Below, in pieces: positions 13,001-23,940 of a stretch of 64,000 bases of DNA. Numbering within the stretch: position 1 is the stretch's first letter; each line of letters opens with the position of its first letter. Source of the stretch: Dallia pectoralis (taxonomy: Eukaryota > Chordata > Actinopteri > Esociformes > Umbridae); contig CM055740.1 of the NCBI GenBank assembly GCA_029465975.1, positions 1,368,635-1,432,634 on the forward strand. The letters run 5' to 3'. A program made the position numbers and the translations under genes. The notes under the pieces are model-generated. The model was not told the origin of the DNA, did no database searches, and worked only from the letters and a program-made list of their open reading frames with translations.

Positions 13001-13690
13001 ATTAATAATACTATTATTATAGGGGCTACTGTCTGTATTAATAATACTATTATTATAGGGGCTACTGTCTGTATTAATAATACTATTATTATAGGGGCTA
13101 CTGTCTGTATTAATAATACTATTATTATAGGGGCTACTGTCTGTATTAATAATACTATTATTATAGGGGCTACTGTCTGTATTAATAATACTATTATTAT
13201 AGGGGCTACTGTCTGTATTAATAATAATATTATTATAGGGGCTACTGTCTGCATTAATAATACTATTAGTATAGGGGCTACTGTCTGTATTAATAATACT
13301 ATTATTATAGGGGCTACTCTCTGTATTAATAATACTATTAGTATAGGGGCTACTGTCTGTATTAATAATACTATTATTATAGGGGCTACTCTCTGTATTA
13401 ATAATACTATTAGTATAGGGGCTACTGTCTGTATTAATAATACTATTATTATAGGCGCTACTGTCTGTCTAGTGGAGTTAATACCTCGGTATCGTGATGC
13501 ATTTGGTGTTGATGTTCTGGGTCGTGATGGCCTTCTCCAACTCGTCCAGCTGTCCTGTCTTCTTCAGTTTCTTCACAAGACTTTTAACAGCCTTTTCACA
13601 CCATTTTTCCTCCTGTCCGTTTATCTGTTCGCCCTTTTTCCACCCCAGTAGCCTCTTTACAATCGGAGGGGTGAACGGTAGAATGGACAT
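6891..13690 (-). CDS. smad3: smad3, 5' part of gene (coding exons 1-5: MH1 domain and linker)
   Basis: Receptor-regulated SMAD, a transcription factor that receptors of the TGF-beta/activin type phosphorylate and that then enters the nucleus with SMAD4. Coding exons, in transcript order: 13485-13690, 9736-9929, 9242-9376, 7063-7137, 6891-6947. All have GT-AG borders and phases that join in frame, giving about 222 residues. Exon 1 opens MSILPFTPPIVKRLLGW and lacks the long insert near residue 20 and the extra exon typical of SMAD2, so SMAD3 fits better. The MH1 beta-hairpin (LQVSHRKGLPHVIYCRLW) and the zinc-site cysteines and histidine (NTKC, ELCEF, EVCVNPYHY) are present. The linker has a PPGY motif and three Ser-Pro sites. 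The MH2 domain and C-terminal SSXS lie beyond position 1. Which teleost smad3 copy (a or b) this is cannot be settled here. Confidence 0.93.
7017..7060. repeat. (TG)n microsatellite at the smad3 exon 4 donor
   Basis: About 22 TG dinucleotides. On the transcribed strand the donor ACAG|GTCACACAC leads straight into it. Confidence 0.97.
7063..7137 (-). CDS. smad3: smad3 coding exon 4 (residues 179-204, PY motif)
   Basis: Acceptor TGTTGCAG|AAACTCC and donor ACACAG|GTCACAC. Encodes ETPPPGYLSEDGETSDHHH and NNSMDTG. PPGY is the PY motif that binds WW-domain ubiquitin ligases (Smurf/NEDD4L type). The donor runs straight into a (CA)n/(TG)n tract at 7017-7060. Confidence 0.92.
7511..9234. repeat. 13/14-bp minisatellite (CACAGTAAATACA)n in smad3 intron 3
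   Basis: Starts as a pure 13-bp array (7511-7770), then interleaves with a variant carrying AATGTTTACACAG or AATGTTTTCACAG. It ends a few bases before the exon 3 donor. Confidence 0.97.
9242..9376 (-). CDS. smad3: smad3 coding exon 3 (residues 134-179, linker)
   Basis: Acceptor CTCTCCAG|TCCTCC and donor ATACCAG|GTAGG. Encodes LPPVLVPRHTDFPTEFPPL and IPENTNFPSGIEPQINYIP. The split codon at the exon 2/3 junction is A+TC, so this allele reads Ile where SMAD2/3 proteins usually have Val (VETP-V). A 13-bp repeat array starts within about 10 bases of the donor. Confidence 0.93.
9377..9505. repeat. GA-rich simple sequence upstream of smad3 exon 3
   Basis: Imperfect GAGAGAACAGAGA repeats. On the transcribed strand this is the long CT tract in front of the exon 3 acceptor. 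Confidence 0.8.
9736..9929 (-). CDS. smad3: smad3 coding exon 2 (residues 69-134, MH1 DNA-binding hairpin)
   Basis: Acceptor CTTTCAG|GTCTTTAG and donor ACCCA|GTGAGT. Encodes SLDGRLQVSHRKGLPHVIY and the zinc-binding end of MH1 (ELCEFAF, DEVCVNPYHYQRVETP). The HHELRAVELCEFAF stretch is closer to SMAD3 than to SMAD2. The acceptor's pyrimidine tract is the last unit of a repeat array that fills the intron side. Confidence 0.94.
9935..10356. repeat. 25-35-bp minisatellite at the smad3 exon 2 acceptor
   Basis: Units of GAGAGAGACAGGTCAGAGG plus TGGTAG, some with an extra GTAGTTG. On the minus strand each unit reads CCTCTGACCTGTCTCTCTC, a branch-point-like CTGAC followed by a pyrimidine run, like the sequence just before the exon 2 acceptor. 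Confidence 0.96.
10783..11627. repeat. 15-bp minisatellite (CAGCTCCCGGTAGTC)n in smad3 intron 1
   Basis: More than 50 units with A/G and T/C variants and occasional 3-bp insertions. Each unit contains CAGCTC and CCGG. The overlapping 372-codon open frame is an artefact. Confidence 0.97.
11888..12152. repeat. CT-rich repeat (CTCTCCATCTCTCACCCC)n
   Basis: Nearly pure pyrimidine on the plus strand, units of about 18-28 bp, in smad3 intron 1. A short (AC)n tract lies at 11755-11816. Confidence 0.9.
12962..13468. repeat. 36-bp minisatellite with palindrome next to smad3 exon 1
   Basis: About 14 units containing TAATAATACTATTATTA, a palindrome with 8-bp arms around one base, followed by TAGGGGCTACTGTCTG. 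It ends 17 bases from the exon 1 donor. Confidence 0.96.
13485..13690 (-). CDS. smad3: smad3 coding exon 1 (residues 1-69, MH1 start)
   Basis: Starts at ATG 13690-13688 and ends in phase 2 at CCGAG|GTATT. Encodes the first MH1 helices, including KKGEQINGQEEKWCEKAV and ITTQNINTKCITIPR. Compared with the mammalian protein as I know it, one serine is missing after the first Met-Ser, and an Ile-Asn replaces a single Asn in the GEQNGQ loop. Confidence 0.93.
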
Positions 13691-14050
13691 CTCCAGATGT
13701 AGGTCAGATTACAGTAATCCGCGATAAAACCTCCATCAAATACAAATAATCAGAAAACACAGAAAAAGATGTGTAAAACAAATGACTAGTTTTCTCCACC
13801 GAGCCGGTTCGGAACACGGATCTGGGCACCTCTTGGTTCAAGTTGAAAAGCTTCTGAAGTGCGTCTGTCGCAGGAGGACGGATTCCCCAGAACCACCTCC
13901 CCGGCACCTCCCACCACCTCCTCCCACCTCCTCTCAGCACCCCGCCTTCTTCTGTCTGGGCAGTGCAAACCCCCAATCGATTTCAACATATGGACCAGAT
14001 AATAATGCAACAAATGACATTTTTACCGGAACATTTGTGACTAACACATA

Positions 14051-15192
14051 AACTATAGGCTACATCTTTCTTATTTTCTATCCGCATGAACCACATCCAT
14101 AAATAGATTTTACCTGATAATTATCCAATGCAGTTACATTTAGTGCCTTAGTTAATTACCGGTTAAAGAAAAACAAATGGTTTAAACTAAGTACCTTGTT
14201 AAATGGCACAACAGCAGATTTGTGTGTTGCCTTATTGGCTGGGGTTTAGAGCCCAGATCCAGTCATTGACCAACCCTCGTTATCCCAAAACTAGAACATT
14301 ACAAATATACACTATTTCTAAGGAAATAGCCAATAACCATACAATTACACATATTAAACACATTTTGCAATTCTGACCAGGATATATGTTTGTCTGTAGT
14401 TTGTGAGGACTGTGGCAGGATGTATAAACCTACAGACTGTATTTCACAACCATTAAGTACAGTATGTCCTTTGTTCCACCAAATAAAAGTGATTTCACAG
14501 TCAACATAGCTTTGTAGAGATGATTCGGTAACATCCAGACTGATGTATAACGATAGTTCCACACACAGTTGCTGAAGGCAGGAGACAGACGGTTTAATAG
14601 GTGTCTGTCTTCCTGTCAGTAAACACCACTGGAACCTGGACTATAAATACCCAGTTTGTGTGTGTGAGAGAGAGAGTGTGTGTGTGTGTAACTGCATCCG
14701 TGTGTCTGCGTCCGTCCAGAAGCTCTACCCGGTGGCTTCTTTTCCTTTTCTCTATTTATAACGACCATTAATGGACTCTATGGTCTATTTTTACATCAAC
14801 AGTTTCCTTCGTCACTGGCTTCCTCTCCTAACTTAGAGTCGTGGATGATGTTTCTTAGACGTTAATTATGAATATAAGTCTTATTGCTTCTATTCCTCCA
14901 GTGATACATACGGTTTTTACTAAGTTAATAAACAAACCAGATAAATGGTTTGTTTATTTCCTTCTCATCTCCATCTTGTTTACTGTCGTTAAAGGCTCAT
15001 ATCATGTCCAGATGTCTAGTTATTGTGACCAGATGTAAAACGCTAATCTAACAAATAAGACTTCAGAAAATAAACACCTTTTGAGGTCTGTCCTCACCTC
15101 TTACCAAGAATGGAAAACTCTAAATACAACCAATTCAGTAAAGGTATTTTTTCAGAAGGGTATTTGTTTTTTGCTCAACTACACGTTTCAGT
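14051..15192. other. Upstream of smad3, no gene seen
   Basis: Unique AT-rich sequence with a short GA/TG run at 14660-14690. No exon or conserved element is recognised. The smad3 promoter should lie near 13.7-14.1 kb or further right if there is a non-coding first exon, but I see no defining motif. Confidence 0.5.
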
Positions 15193-15715
15193 GTTGCTAT
15201 AGCAGAGTCCAGTGGGGCGATAGCAGAGTCCAGTGTTGCAGGGTCCAGTGTTGCAGGGTCCAGTGTTGCCATAGCAGTGTCCAGTGTTGCAGGGTCCAGT
15301 GTTGCAGGGTCCAGTGTTGCCATAGCAGTGTCCAGTGTTGCAGGGTCCAGTGTTGCCATAGCAGTGTCCAGTGTTGCAGGGTCCAGTGTTGCAGGGTCCA
15401 TTGTTGCAGGGTCCAGTGTTGCCATAGCAGGGTCCAGTGTTGCCATAGCAGAGTCCAGTGTGGCCATAGCAGGGTCCAGTGTTGCCATAGCAGTGTCCAG
15501 TGTTGCGGGGTCCAGTGTTGCCATAGCAGGGTCCAGTGTAGCCATAGCAGGGTCCAGTGTAGCCATAGCAGGGTCCAGTGTTGCCATAGCAGGGTCCAGT
15601 GTTGCCATAGCAGGGTCCAGTGTTGCAGGGTCCAGTGTTGCCATAGCAGGGTCCAGTGTTGCCATAGCAGGGTCCAGTGTTGCCATAGCAGGGTCCAGTG
15701 TTGCCATAGCAGTGT
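15193..15715. repeat. 21/15-bp minisatellite (GGTCCAGTGTTGCCATAGCA)n
   Basis: Two unit lengths alternate, 21 bp with CCATAGCA and 15 bp without it. Both are multiples of three, so both strands stay open for about 190 codons; there is no sign of a real gene. Confidence 0.96.
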
Positions 15716-16712
15716 GGGGGGGAGGGTATGTATGTATAATGTGTGTGTGTTTTAAGTGCGGGGGGGGAGGGTATGTATGTATACTGTGTGTGTGTGTGTT
15801 AAGTACAGGGGGGAGGGTATGTATGTATACTGTGTGTGTGTGTTAAGTACAGGGGGAGGGTATGTATGTATACTGTGTGTGAGTTAAGTACAGGGGGGAG
15901 AGTGTGTATGTATACTGTGTGTGTGTTAAGTACAGGGGGGAGGGTATGTATGTATACTGTGTGTGTGTGTGTTAAGTGCGGGGGAGGGTATGTATGTATA
16001 CTGTGTGTGTGTGTGTGTGTGTTAAGTGCGGGGGAGGGTATGTATGTATACTGTGTGTGTGTGTTAAGTACAGGGGGAGGGTATGTATACTGTGTGTGTG
16101 TGTGTTAAGTGCGGGGGGAGGGTATGTATGTATACTGTGTGTGTGTGTGTTAAGTACAGGGGGGAGAGTGTGTATGTATACTGTGTGTGTGTGTGAAGTG
16201 CAGGGGGGAGGATATGTATGTATACTGTGTGTGTGTGTGTTAAGTACAGGGGGGAGGGTATGTATGTATACTGTGTGTGTGTGTGTGTGTTAAGTACAGG
16301 GGGGAGGGTATGTATGTATATTGTGTGTGTGTGTTAAGTACAGGGAGGAGGGTATGTATGTATACTGTGTGTGTGTGTGTGTTAAGTACAGGGGAGGGTA
16401 TGTATGTATACTGTGTGTGTGTGTGTTAAGTACAGGGGGAGGGTATGTATGTATACTGTGTGTGTGTGTTTAGTACAGGGGGGAGGGTATGTATGTATAC
16501 TGTGTGTGTGTGTGTGTTAAGTACAGGGGGGAGGGTATGTATACTGTGTGTGTGTGTTAAGTACAGGGGGAGGGTATGTATGTATACTGTGTGTGTGTGT
16601 TTAGTACAGGGGGGAGGGTATGTATGTATACTGTGTGTGTGTGTTTAGTACAGGGGGAGGGTATGTATCTATGTTGTGTGTGTGTGTGTTTAGTACAGGG
16701 GGGAGGGTGTGC
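15716..16712. repeat. About 45-bp G-rich/TG minisatellite
   Basis: Units of GGGGGGAGGGTATGTATGTA, TACTG, (TG)n and TTAAGTACA, with variable TG length. The G6AG3 core is a possible quadruplex-forming motif. Confidence 0.96.
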
Positions 16713-16892
16713 CCATGGTCCATCTGCTCTAAACAGACGGGGGAAGACAGCAGCCCAGACTGGGTCTGAACCGGAGGGCATCTGAATGAAGAATGGACAA
16801 CAAAAGGCCAGCCTGCTGAATATGGGAGGAGACAATCTGATGGATAACAATGGTGGAAAAGACCTCCGTCTGGAGAGGAAGAGAGAAGGGGG

Positions 16893-18612
16893 AGTGTCCA
16901 TGGAGAGGAAGAGAGGAGGGGGGTGTCCATGGAGAGGAAGAGAGGAGTGTCCATGGAGAGGAAGAGAGGAGGGGGGTGTCCATGGAGAGGAAGAGAGGAG
17001 GGGGTGTCCATGGAGAGGAAGAGAGGAGGGGGTGTCCATGGAGAGGAAGAGAGGAGGGGGTGTCCATGGAGAGGAAGAGAGGAGGGGGTGTCCATGGAGA
17101 GGAAAGAGAGGAGGGGGTGTCCATGGAGAGGAAGAGAGGGGGGTGTCCATGGAGAGGAAGAGAGGAGGGGGTGTCCATGGAGAGGAGGAGAGGAGGGGGT
17201 GTCCATGGAGAGGAGGGGGTGTCCATGGAGAGGAGGGGGTGTCCATGGAGAGGAAGAGAGGAGGGGGTGTCCATGGAGAGGAGGGGGTGTCCATGGAGAG
17301 GAGTGGTGTCCATGGAGAGGAGGAGAGGAGGGGGTGTCCATGGAGAGGAGGGGGTGTCCATGGAGAGGAAGAGAGGGGGGTGTCCATGGAGAGGAAGAGA
17401 GGAGGGGGTGTCCATGGAGAGGAAGAGAGGAGGGGGTGTCCATGGAGAGGAGGAGTGGTGTCCATGGAGAGGAAGAGAGGAGGGGGTGTCCATGGAGAGG
17501 AAGAGAGGAGGGGGTGTCCATGGAGAGGAGGAGTGGTGTCCATGGAGAGGAAGAGAGGAGGGGGTGTCCATGGAGAGGAGGAGTGGTGTCCATGGAGAGG
17601 AAGAGAGGAGGGGTGTCCATGGAGAGGAAGAGGAGGAGGGGGTGTCCATGGAGAGGAGGAGAGGAGGGGGTGTCCATGGAGAGGAGGGGGTGTCCATGGA
17701 GAGGAGGGGGTGTCCATGGAGAGGAAGAGAGGAGGGGGTGTCCATGGGAGAGGGGGGGTGTCCATGGAGAGGAGTGGTGTCCATGGAGAGGAGGAGAGGA
17801 GGGGGGTGTCCATGGAGAGGAGGGGGGGTGTCCATGGAGAGGAGGAGAGGAGTGGGGGTGTCCATGGAGAGGAAGAGAGGAGGGGGTGTCCATGGAGAGG
17901 AGGAGTGGTGTCCATGGAGAGGAAGAGAGGAGGGGGTGTCCATGGAGAGGAGGAGTGGTGTCCATGGAGAGGAAGAGAGGAGGGGTGTCCATGGAGAGGA
18001 AGAGAGGAGGGGGTGTCCATGGAGAGGAGGAGAGGAGGGGGTGTCCATGGAGAGGAGGGGGTGTCCATGGAGAGGAGGGGGTGTCCATGGAGAGGAAGAG
18101 AGGAGGGGGTGTCCATGGAGAGGAGGGGGTGTCCATGGAGAGGAGTGGTGTCCATGGAGAGGAGGAGAGGAGGGGGTGTCCATGGAGAGGAGGGGGTGTC
18201 CATGGAGAGGAGGAGAGGAGTGGGGGTGTCCATGGAGAGGAAGAGAGGAGGGGGTGTCCATGGAGAGGAGGGGGGTGTCCATGGAGAGGAGGAGAGGAGG
18301 GGGTGTCCATGGAGAGGAGGAGAGGAGGGGGTGTCCATGGAGAGGAGGGGGGTGTCCATGGAGAGGAGGGGGGTGTCCATGGAGAGGAAGAGAGGAGGGG
18401 GTTTCCATGGAGAGGAAGAGAGGAGGGGGTGTCCATGGAGAGGAAGGGGGTGTCCATGGAGAGGAAGAGAGGAGGGGGTGTCCATGGAGAGGAGGAGTGG
18501 TGTCCATGGAGAGGAGGGGGTGTCCATGGAGAGGAGGGGGTGTCCATGGAGAGGAAGAGAGGAGGGGTGTCCATGGAGAGGAGGGGGGGTGTCCATGGAG
18601 AGGAGGGGGGTC
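16893..18612. repeat. GTCCATGGAGAGGA minisatellite, 18-28 bp units
   Basis: Each unit has GGTGTCCATGGAGAGGA followed by a variable purine run (AGAGAGGAGGGG and shorter). The plus strand is almost all purine outside TGTCCAT. All three frames stay open on both strands for hundreds of codons because stops are absent from the unit; this is not coding. Confidence 0.97.
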
Positions 18613-19659
18613 CATGGGTCTGGTATCCTAATAATGTGCAGAAACCCAGGGGAACAGAGGGCAGTGGGTTCTAGTGCAAATGGGAGTTTGTGTTCCTGTT
18701 TAAATTCAGGTGTTTTTTATACAGCAGTTTTGTCATATTCAAGTTTCTCTCACCTTCTATTACACTAACTAGGCTAGCATGAACAGAATCACCTGTATTT
18801 GTTAACTGTGTAAAGAAACAAAGTGTAAAGTTACGGGGCATTGCAAAAATAATTTTTGCCCCTGACCAAATCTGTCTTTGGATTGAATTACAATGTGTAC
18901 TTTCGGCATTTCATTCTGTTTGATATTTTCAGGATATGACCGAGAGCACAGAACAGGTATGTGTGTCATGTTTTACATATATAATGATTGGTAACAAAGA
19001 AAAGGTTTAACACTTTCCAGCATCCTATGAGTTCCCAGTGAGAAGCTGTGATAGGGAGTCACTCTCCATGTGTCCAGTTAAACGCTGAGTGTCATTATTA
19101 CATGGACCAACCAGGAGACAGAATGGACAAACCAGGAGACAGAATGGACCAACCAGGAAACAGAGTTCAGACTCTCTTCCCATCAGCCACAATCCACACC
19201 CTCTGTCCGCACAACCAAATCTGTTATCATCCATCTCTCCAGACTGTAATTGCTTTAGACCAAATCAGGAACAGCAAAGACTTCCTGCCCTCCTTCATAA
19301 ACCCTTAAATTGCTAAATGTCACCCCCTAGTGGATATCTGACAATCCTACAAGAACAGGGACACTCATAATTATGTACAATTGTATTCAAAAGACTTTGC
19401 AATAGTATGGTGGCCAATATAACACTTATAGATTCACCCATGCTAACAACACCGTCTCTAGATAGCCTTTTAAGCTGGAACGCATGCGCGTGCCCATAGC
19501 AAGTCAACTGAAAACAACCGCCACTAAGCCGCTTCGAACCTAACATGAAGCTAAACGTCCCACTTCCGCATAATGGCACCAAAACAGGTCGGCTTTTTAA
19601 CTTTGCTACTATAAGTTAATTTCGTGACGAGCAAATATTATTAATGTTGAGCATATATC
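18613..19659. other. Intergenic, no gene seen
   Basis: Unique sequence apart from a short three-copy repeat ACAGAATGGACAAACCAGG at 19115-19165. No recognisable coding or RNA gene. Confidence 0.5.
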
Positions 19660-21351
19660 CAGGGTTGCCAACTCTCACGCATCTGGCGTGAGTCTCCCGC
19701 TTTAAGCATCAATCTCACGCTCTCACGCACAAGCAAGAAATGTCACGCCAAAATATAAATTCTTCCCTTTCAATCCGCTAGTTTTCTGTTAATGACAGAC
19801 TAGACTAGACCACATCGCATTAACAGGAGAGGAGGTTAAAGCCCTCAGCCGTAACATATTCTGTCTACAACGTTCTCATTGCAATATTCTCTGATTGTTG
19901 ATTCGCTGAAACCTTGAACCTGAAACGTCACCGGATACGTCAGTTGCGTGTGAAAAGTTCAGAGATATGGTTAGGAGCCCGACCCATCTGATGCGCGATT
20001 AAAAGTTTGCATGACAATTAAGGTAAGCAGATAATAAAATGGTGTGCCTTGTCACTACAGCCTTGCCTTAGCAGACTCTGTGTGCGGAGAGTTAAACTTT
20101 AGTTGCAAACGTTGTCTAACGTGCGTTATGTGGGCTAGCTGATAGCTAAATAAAAATAGGCTCATGGTAGAAATTACGTTTTGTTAGATGAGCTTGCTGA
20201 GCTACTTAAAAAAAAGCAAAAATACATATGTTACCTTAGGCTACCCTATTAATTAAAATATGGACAAAATGTCTTACCAATGTTAGCACAGGAACATCTA
20301 GGCATGTAATTAATGAAGATGTGTACTGTGTTATGATTAGGCTAGCATGTCATTTAAAGCTGATGGGTTTAACAGCCTACCTTTAGATAGAGGAAAGAGT
20401 GGAGGAGAAGGAGGTGGAGGAGGAGGTGGGAGGAGGAGGATGATGAGGAGGAGGATGAGGAGGAGGATGAGGAGGAGGATGAGGAGGATGAGGAGAAGGA
20501 GGAGGAGGATGATGATGAAGAGGAGGAGGAGGAGGATGAGGAGGAGGATGAAGAGGAGGATGAGGAGGAGGATGAGGAGAAGGATGAGGAGGATGAAGAG
20601 GAGGAGGATGAGGAGGGGGGGGGGAGGTGCAGAAGGAAGATGCAAGCACAGAGCATTCTTCTATCCAGCAGAAAAGAAAAGCTAAGTCAGGGGCCGCTGT
20701 GTACAACTCAAACTGTATCAGTGTCTGGTGTAAAGAATGGCTGTTCATAAAACCAGGCACGACTGAATTTCACTTTTGGTGTGAAGTCTGCCGGCATGAG
20801 TTAGAGTGCAGGCACCAGGGCAGATGTGCAGCAGCATATCACCAGGGAGAACCACATCAAAAAACAAAAAGTTATTGAAAGCACCAAAATAATTGATAGA
20901 TTTGTTTATTCGAAGGCTGAAGAAATGAATCTGGACACTCAGGTGATAATTTGAATGCAATCTCTTAATGCGTGTGCTTTATTTATGCATATTCTACTGC
21001 ACATGTAAAATCATAATTGTTTTACAGGCCAGAAGAGCAGAGGTCAAAGTGGCAGTGACCCTGGTCAGCCACAACATCCCATTAGCCTTCGCAGATCACC
21101 TCAGCCCGCTATTTAAAGAATGCTTTCCCGATTCTAAAATTGCCAAGAAATATGGTTCTGCAAGAACAAAAACATCAGCCATCATTCTATTATTATTTTG
21201 CCTAAATCAGGGTTTATACACAGTAAACAAAGACTGAAATATTTTTAAATTAGGGTTAGGTTCACCAAACATTTCCTCTGCACGCTCATGCCCGCGTTCA
21301 AGAATTTTACAGAGTCTCACTCCAGCCGGAGTCCCAAAGTTGGCAACCCTG
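19660..21351 (+). mobile_element. Decayed hAT-family DNA transposon
   Basis: Terminal inverted repeats CAGGGTTGCCAACT at the left and AGTTGGCAACCCTG at the right, flanked by a 7-bp direct repeat ATATATC (an eighth base mismatches). The termini and target length suit a hAT element. Inside are plus-strand coding pieces: a Cys/His part near 20728-20830 (FHFWCEVCRHELECRHQG), a part ending EEMNLDTQ at about 20942, and, after an intron-like gap, HNIPLAFADHLSPLFKEC at about 21075. These resemble the start of a BED/hAT-type transposase. An acidic codon repeat with a frame break precedes them. Most of the catalytic region is missing. Confidence 0.8.
20396..20626 (+). repeat. GAGGAGGAT-type purine repeat inside the hAT element
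   Basis: Almost pure purine strand built on GAGGAT and GAGGAG, ending in a G10 run. In one frame it would code for a Glu/Asp tract leading toward the transposase-like pieces, but that frame meets a TGA near 20609. Confidence 0.85.
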
Positions 21352-21939
21352 ATATATCTATACCACATCACCTGATTCGTCTCACCTCAGAGGACAGGTT
21401 ACATTCCAACCATGTCTAGAGAAGCTAGAGCAGGCAAAGATGCCGCCAAAGAAATCGCTAGCATGAAAACACTTCAAAATATCAGTTGATAAAAAAAGCT
21501 AATTGCCAAACATGCAACCATAAATTGGTTTATCATGGCAGATAATATAGCAACGTGAGTCTGTTGGTGCTCCATTGGTAAAAGGACGTTTAATTCTAGG
21601 CATGAGCAACCCAGGTAGGTCGCCCACTCTGCTGGGGGGCGCCGAAAAGACGCCCCCTCCACCTAGCAGTACTTGTTGTTGTGATGGGAGAAAAAAATAT
21701 ATACTGCAATGCAATATATTGCAATACTTCTAGATTTGCCCAAATTAAAACGCTTCTTAAACCCCGAAAATTAATTTGATCTAAACAGGCCTTAGATATA
21801 TATATTTTTTGTTCTAAATATTTGCACTTTAGAATATATAATATGTTGTTGAATTATAGGGCACTTTGTAATTGCTAGTTGCTGGCGTTTTATAACGGAG
21901 GACCAAACGTGCCATAATAAGAATTAAACGTATACATAT

Positions 21940-22440
21940 TTATAAATGTCCAGTATAAATATATTTATCAATTATCACAATCTACTCATTTATTTTTATA
22001 TTCATTCATTTTCTTAATATTTTATTTCTGTATTTCCTTGACCTTAACCGTCAGCCGTCACAATCAAACTAATCAGGTGGTTCTATCTACCACTTGATTG
22101 GCTTGATGATTGCTATGGCATAATGTTTAACTCCCGACCCTTATTAGCTTAAGGACAAGGAAATACATAAATAAATACATAACTAAATGTAGCAATAAAT
22201 GTATGTATACCTAAAATATTTTTCATTATAAGTTCATTATAAATGTCTTTATAAGTTCATTATAAATGTCTGAATCAATATTTATTATTTACTTATTTCA
22301 ATTTTCATATATTTTTGTATTTATTTTTATATTCATTTTTTTCTTTCATTTTTTTCTGTATATATTTATTTCCGTATTTATTTATGTATGTATTTCCCTG
22401 TCATTAAGATAATGAGGGGCGGGACCCAAACGTCCATAGC
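21940..22440. repeat. AT-rich inverted-repeat stretch (possible MITE)
   Basis: TATTTCCTTGACCTTAA near 22031 is mirrored as TTAAGGACAAGGAAATA near 22151, and a third related copy (TATTTCCCTGTCATTAA) lies near 22390. This looks like one or two overlapping palindromic mini-elements. Boundaries are uncertain. Confidence 0.4.
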
Positions 22441-22513
22441 AGACAAGACCAGAGAGGTAGGTAGACATCGAGATGCGGCTGATCGGCTTGAAGAAAAAGC
22501 GTAGCAATCTGCT

Positions 22514-23353
22514 GGGCCCAGTTTTTCAAAAGTAATCCACTAGGATTTTGGATAACGGATTGGATCAAATCTGGAAAATGGGTTTTTCAAAAGAAAAAAC
22601 AGATTACATAATCGGATTAGATCACGTAATCCAATCTTGGTTTTGATCCGAGTCAAACCTTTAGTTTGGGGTTTTCAGAACTTTTTTGTAGGATTTGGAT
22701 CACTTTGATCCAAAAAAACTGGATTAAACTGATCCCATCAGAAGGGTGGATTCAGCGTGGATTACAAATGTATTATATAATACTATATTTGGATCATGCC
22801 GTATCTTACAAGATATCGTATTTATTCATAATGTTTTAATTTTATTTGTTCATCCGTCAGGCTACAGTGATTAGGTAGGCTTTAACGTATTCAGCCTTTC
22901 AGTATAGGCCTACAGCAAAGTAGAAAGAGTTTGGCCTCATAAAATAATGCCCCAAACAGCTGTCAAAATTGACCAAAAATAATAAATTTTATTCTGTCAC
23001 TAATTAATATATATATTCATAACAATCAAAAACATTTTTGTTTTTAGAATATTTATTAGTGATGCATGCAATGATTACAGAATAACCAATACAAATGCAC
23101 TTATATTGACCCCACACTGGCTATTCTACTAGTTGCTCTTTACATATCTATAGTTCTACATTGTGATTTCCTATCCTGTTTGAGCGCTGGTTATCCAGAT
23201 TTGGTGATCCTGAAAAGTTCTTATCCGGATCAGATTGATCCAATCCGATGTTGCTCAAAAGTAAGATGGATTACGTGATCACGGATCGCAAAAAAAGGTT
23301 TACTAAATCCGGATCAATTTTATCCGGATTAAACCTTTTGAAAAACTGGGCCC
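22514..23353. mobile_element. Non-autonomous TIR element, about 840 bp
   Basis: Perfect 19-bp terminal inverted repeats: GGGCCCAGTTTTTCAAAAG at the left and its complement CTTTTGAAAAACTGGGCCC at the right. Subterminal parts are rich in GGATTA/TAATCC and GATCC motifs in both orientations. There is no open frame, and no clear target duplication could be fixed. The superfamily is not identified. Confidence 0.82.
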
Positions 23354-23467
23354 TGGGTTCAACCGCAATCTTCTCCCCAAGTCGCTGTTGCAAATGAAAA
23401 TTAGTTCTCAATGGGCTTACCTGGTTAAATAAAAATACAATTGCTCGAAAAAAGACGTTGACCTACT

Positions 23468-23674
23468 TGTAAATAGTTCAGACATACACAGGAGACTCAG
23501 GGTTCAATGAACATTTGTATTGAACTTCACACAGTCGCATACAGGCAAGTCCTCCAACTAAAACCCAAAACTTACTTCCATCCGGCACGAGCCTTCCCGG
23601 TAACGCGCAGCTTGCATACGTAACAGAATGCCCTTAAAGCCATAGTCACATTTACATGTGCACATTATATGACA
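23468..23674 (-). repeat. 3' LTR of the Ty3/gypsy element
   Basis: Identical to the LTR at 27858-28064 except for one A/G difference near 23587 (CCGGCACGAG versus CCGGCGCGAG). The polypurine tract lies directly to its right. Confidence 0.96.
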
Positions 23675-23940
23675 TCTCCCCTTTTATGTTTTGTTTCTCT
23701 GAGGATACCCAAAGATATCCTGACTGTTCCTATAACTGAACATTTGAACGGTACTACACTTGATTAAACAGTAGGCTTAACTCATTAAACATTACTCTGT
23801 GCAATATATAAACGAGCATTAGAACGTAAGCACTCTTAGCAGTGTAAATAAACTTTTCAGTCCACAAACATTTCCTTTACATCATCTTCTTCCCTCCCCA
23901 CAGTGCATGGCTCCAAAGATTAACAAAAATATCCCCATCT

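Noticed and set aside
12962..13468. CRISPR-like regularity of the 36-bp array
   Set aside because: Units are joined head to tail with no distinct spacers, there are no cas genes, and the DNA is vertebrate.
16557..18768. Several overlapping open frames of 580-680 codons on both strands
   Set aside because: All frames are open at once because the GTCCATGGAGAGGA unit lacks stops; no start context, splice sites or domain.
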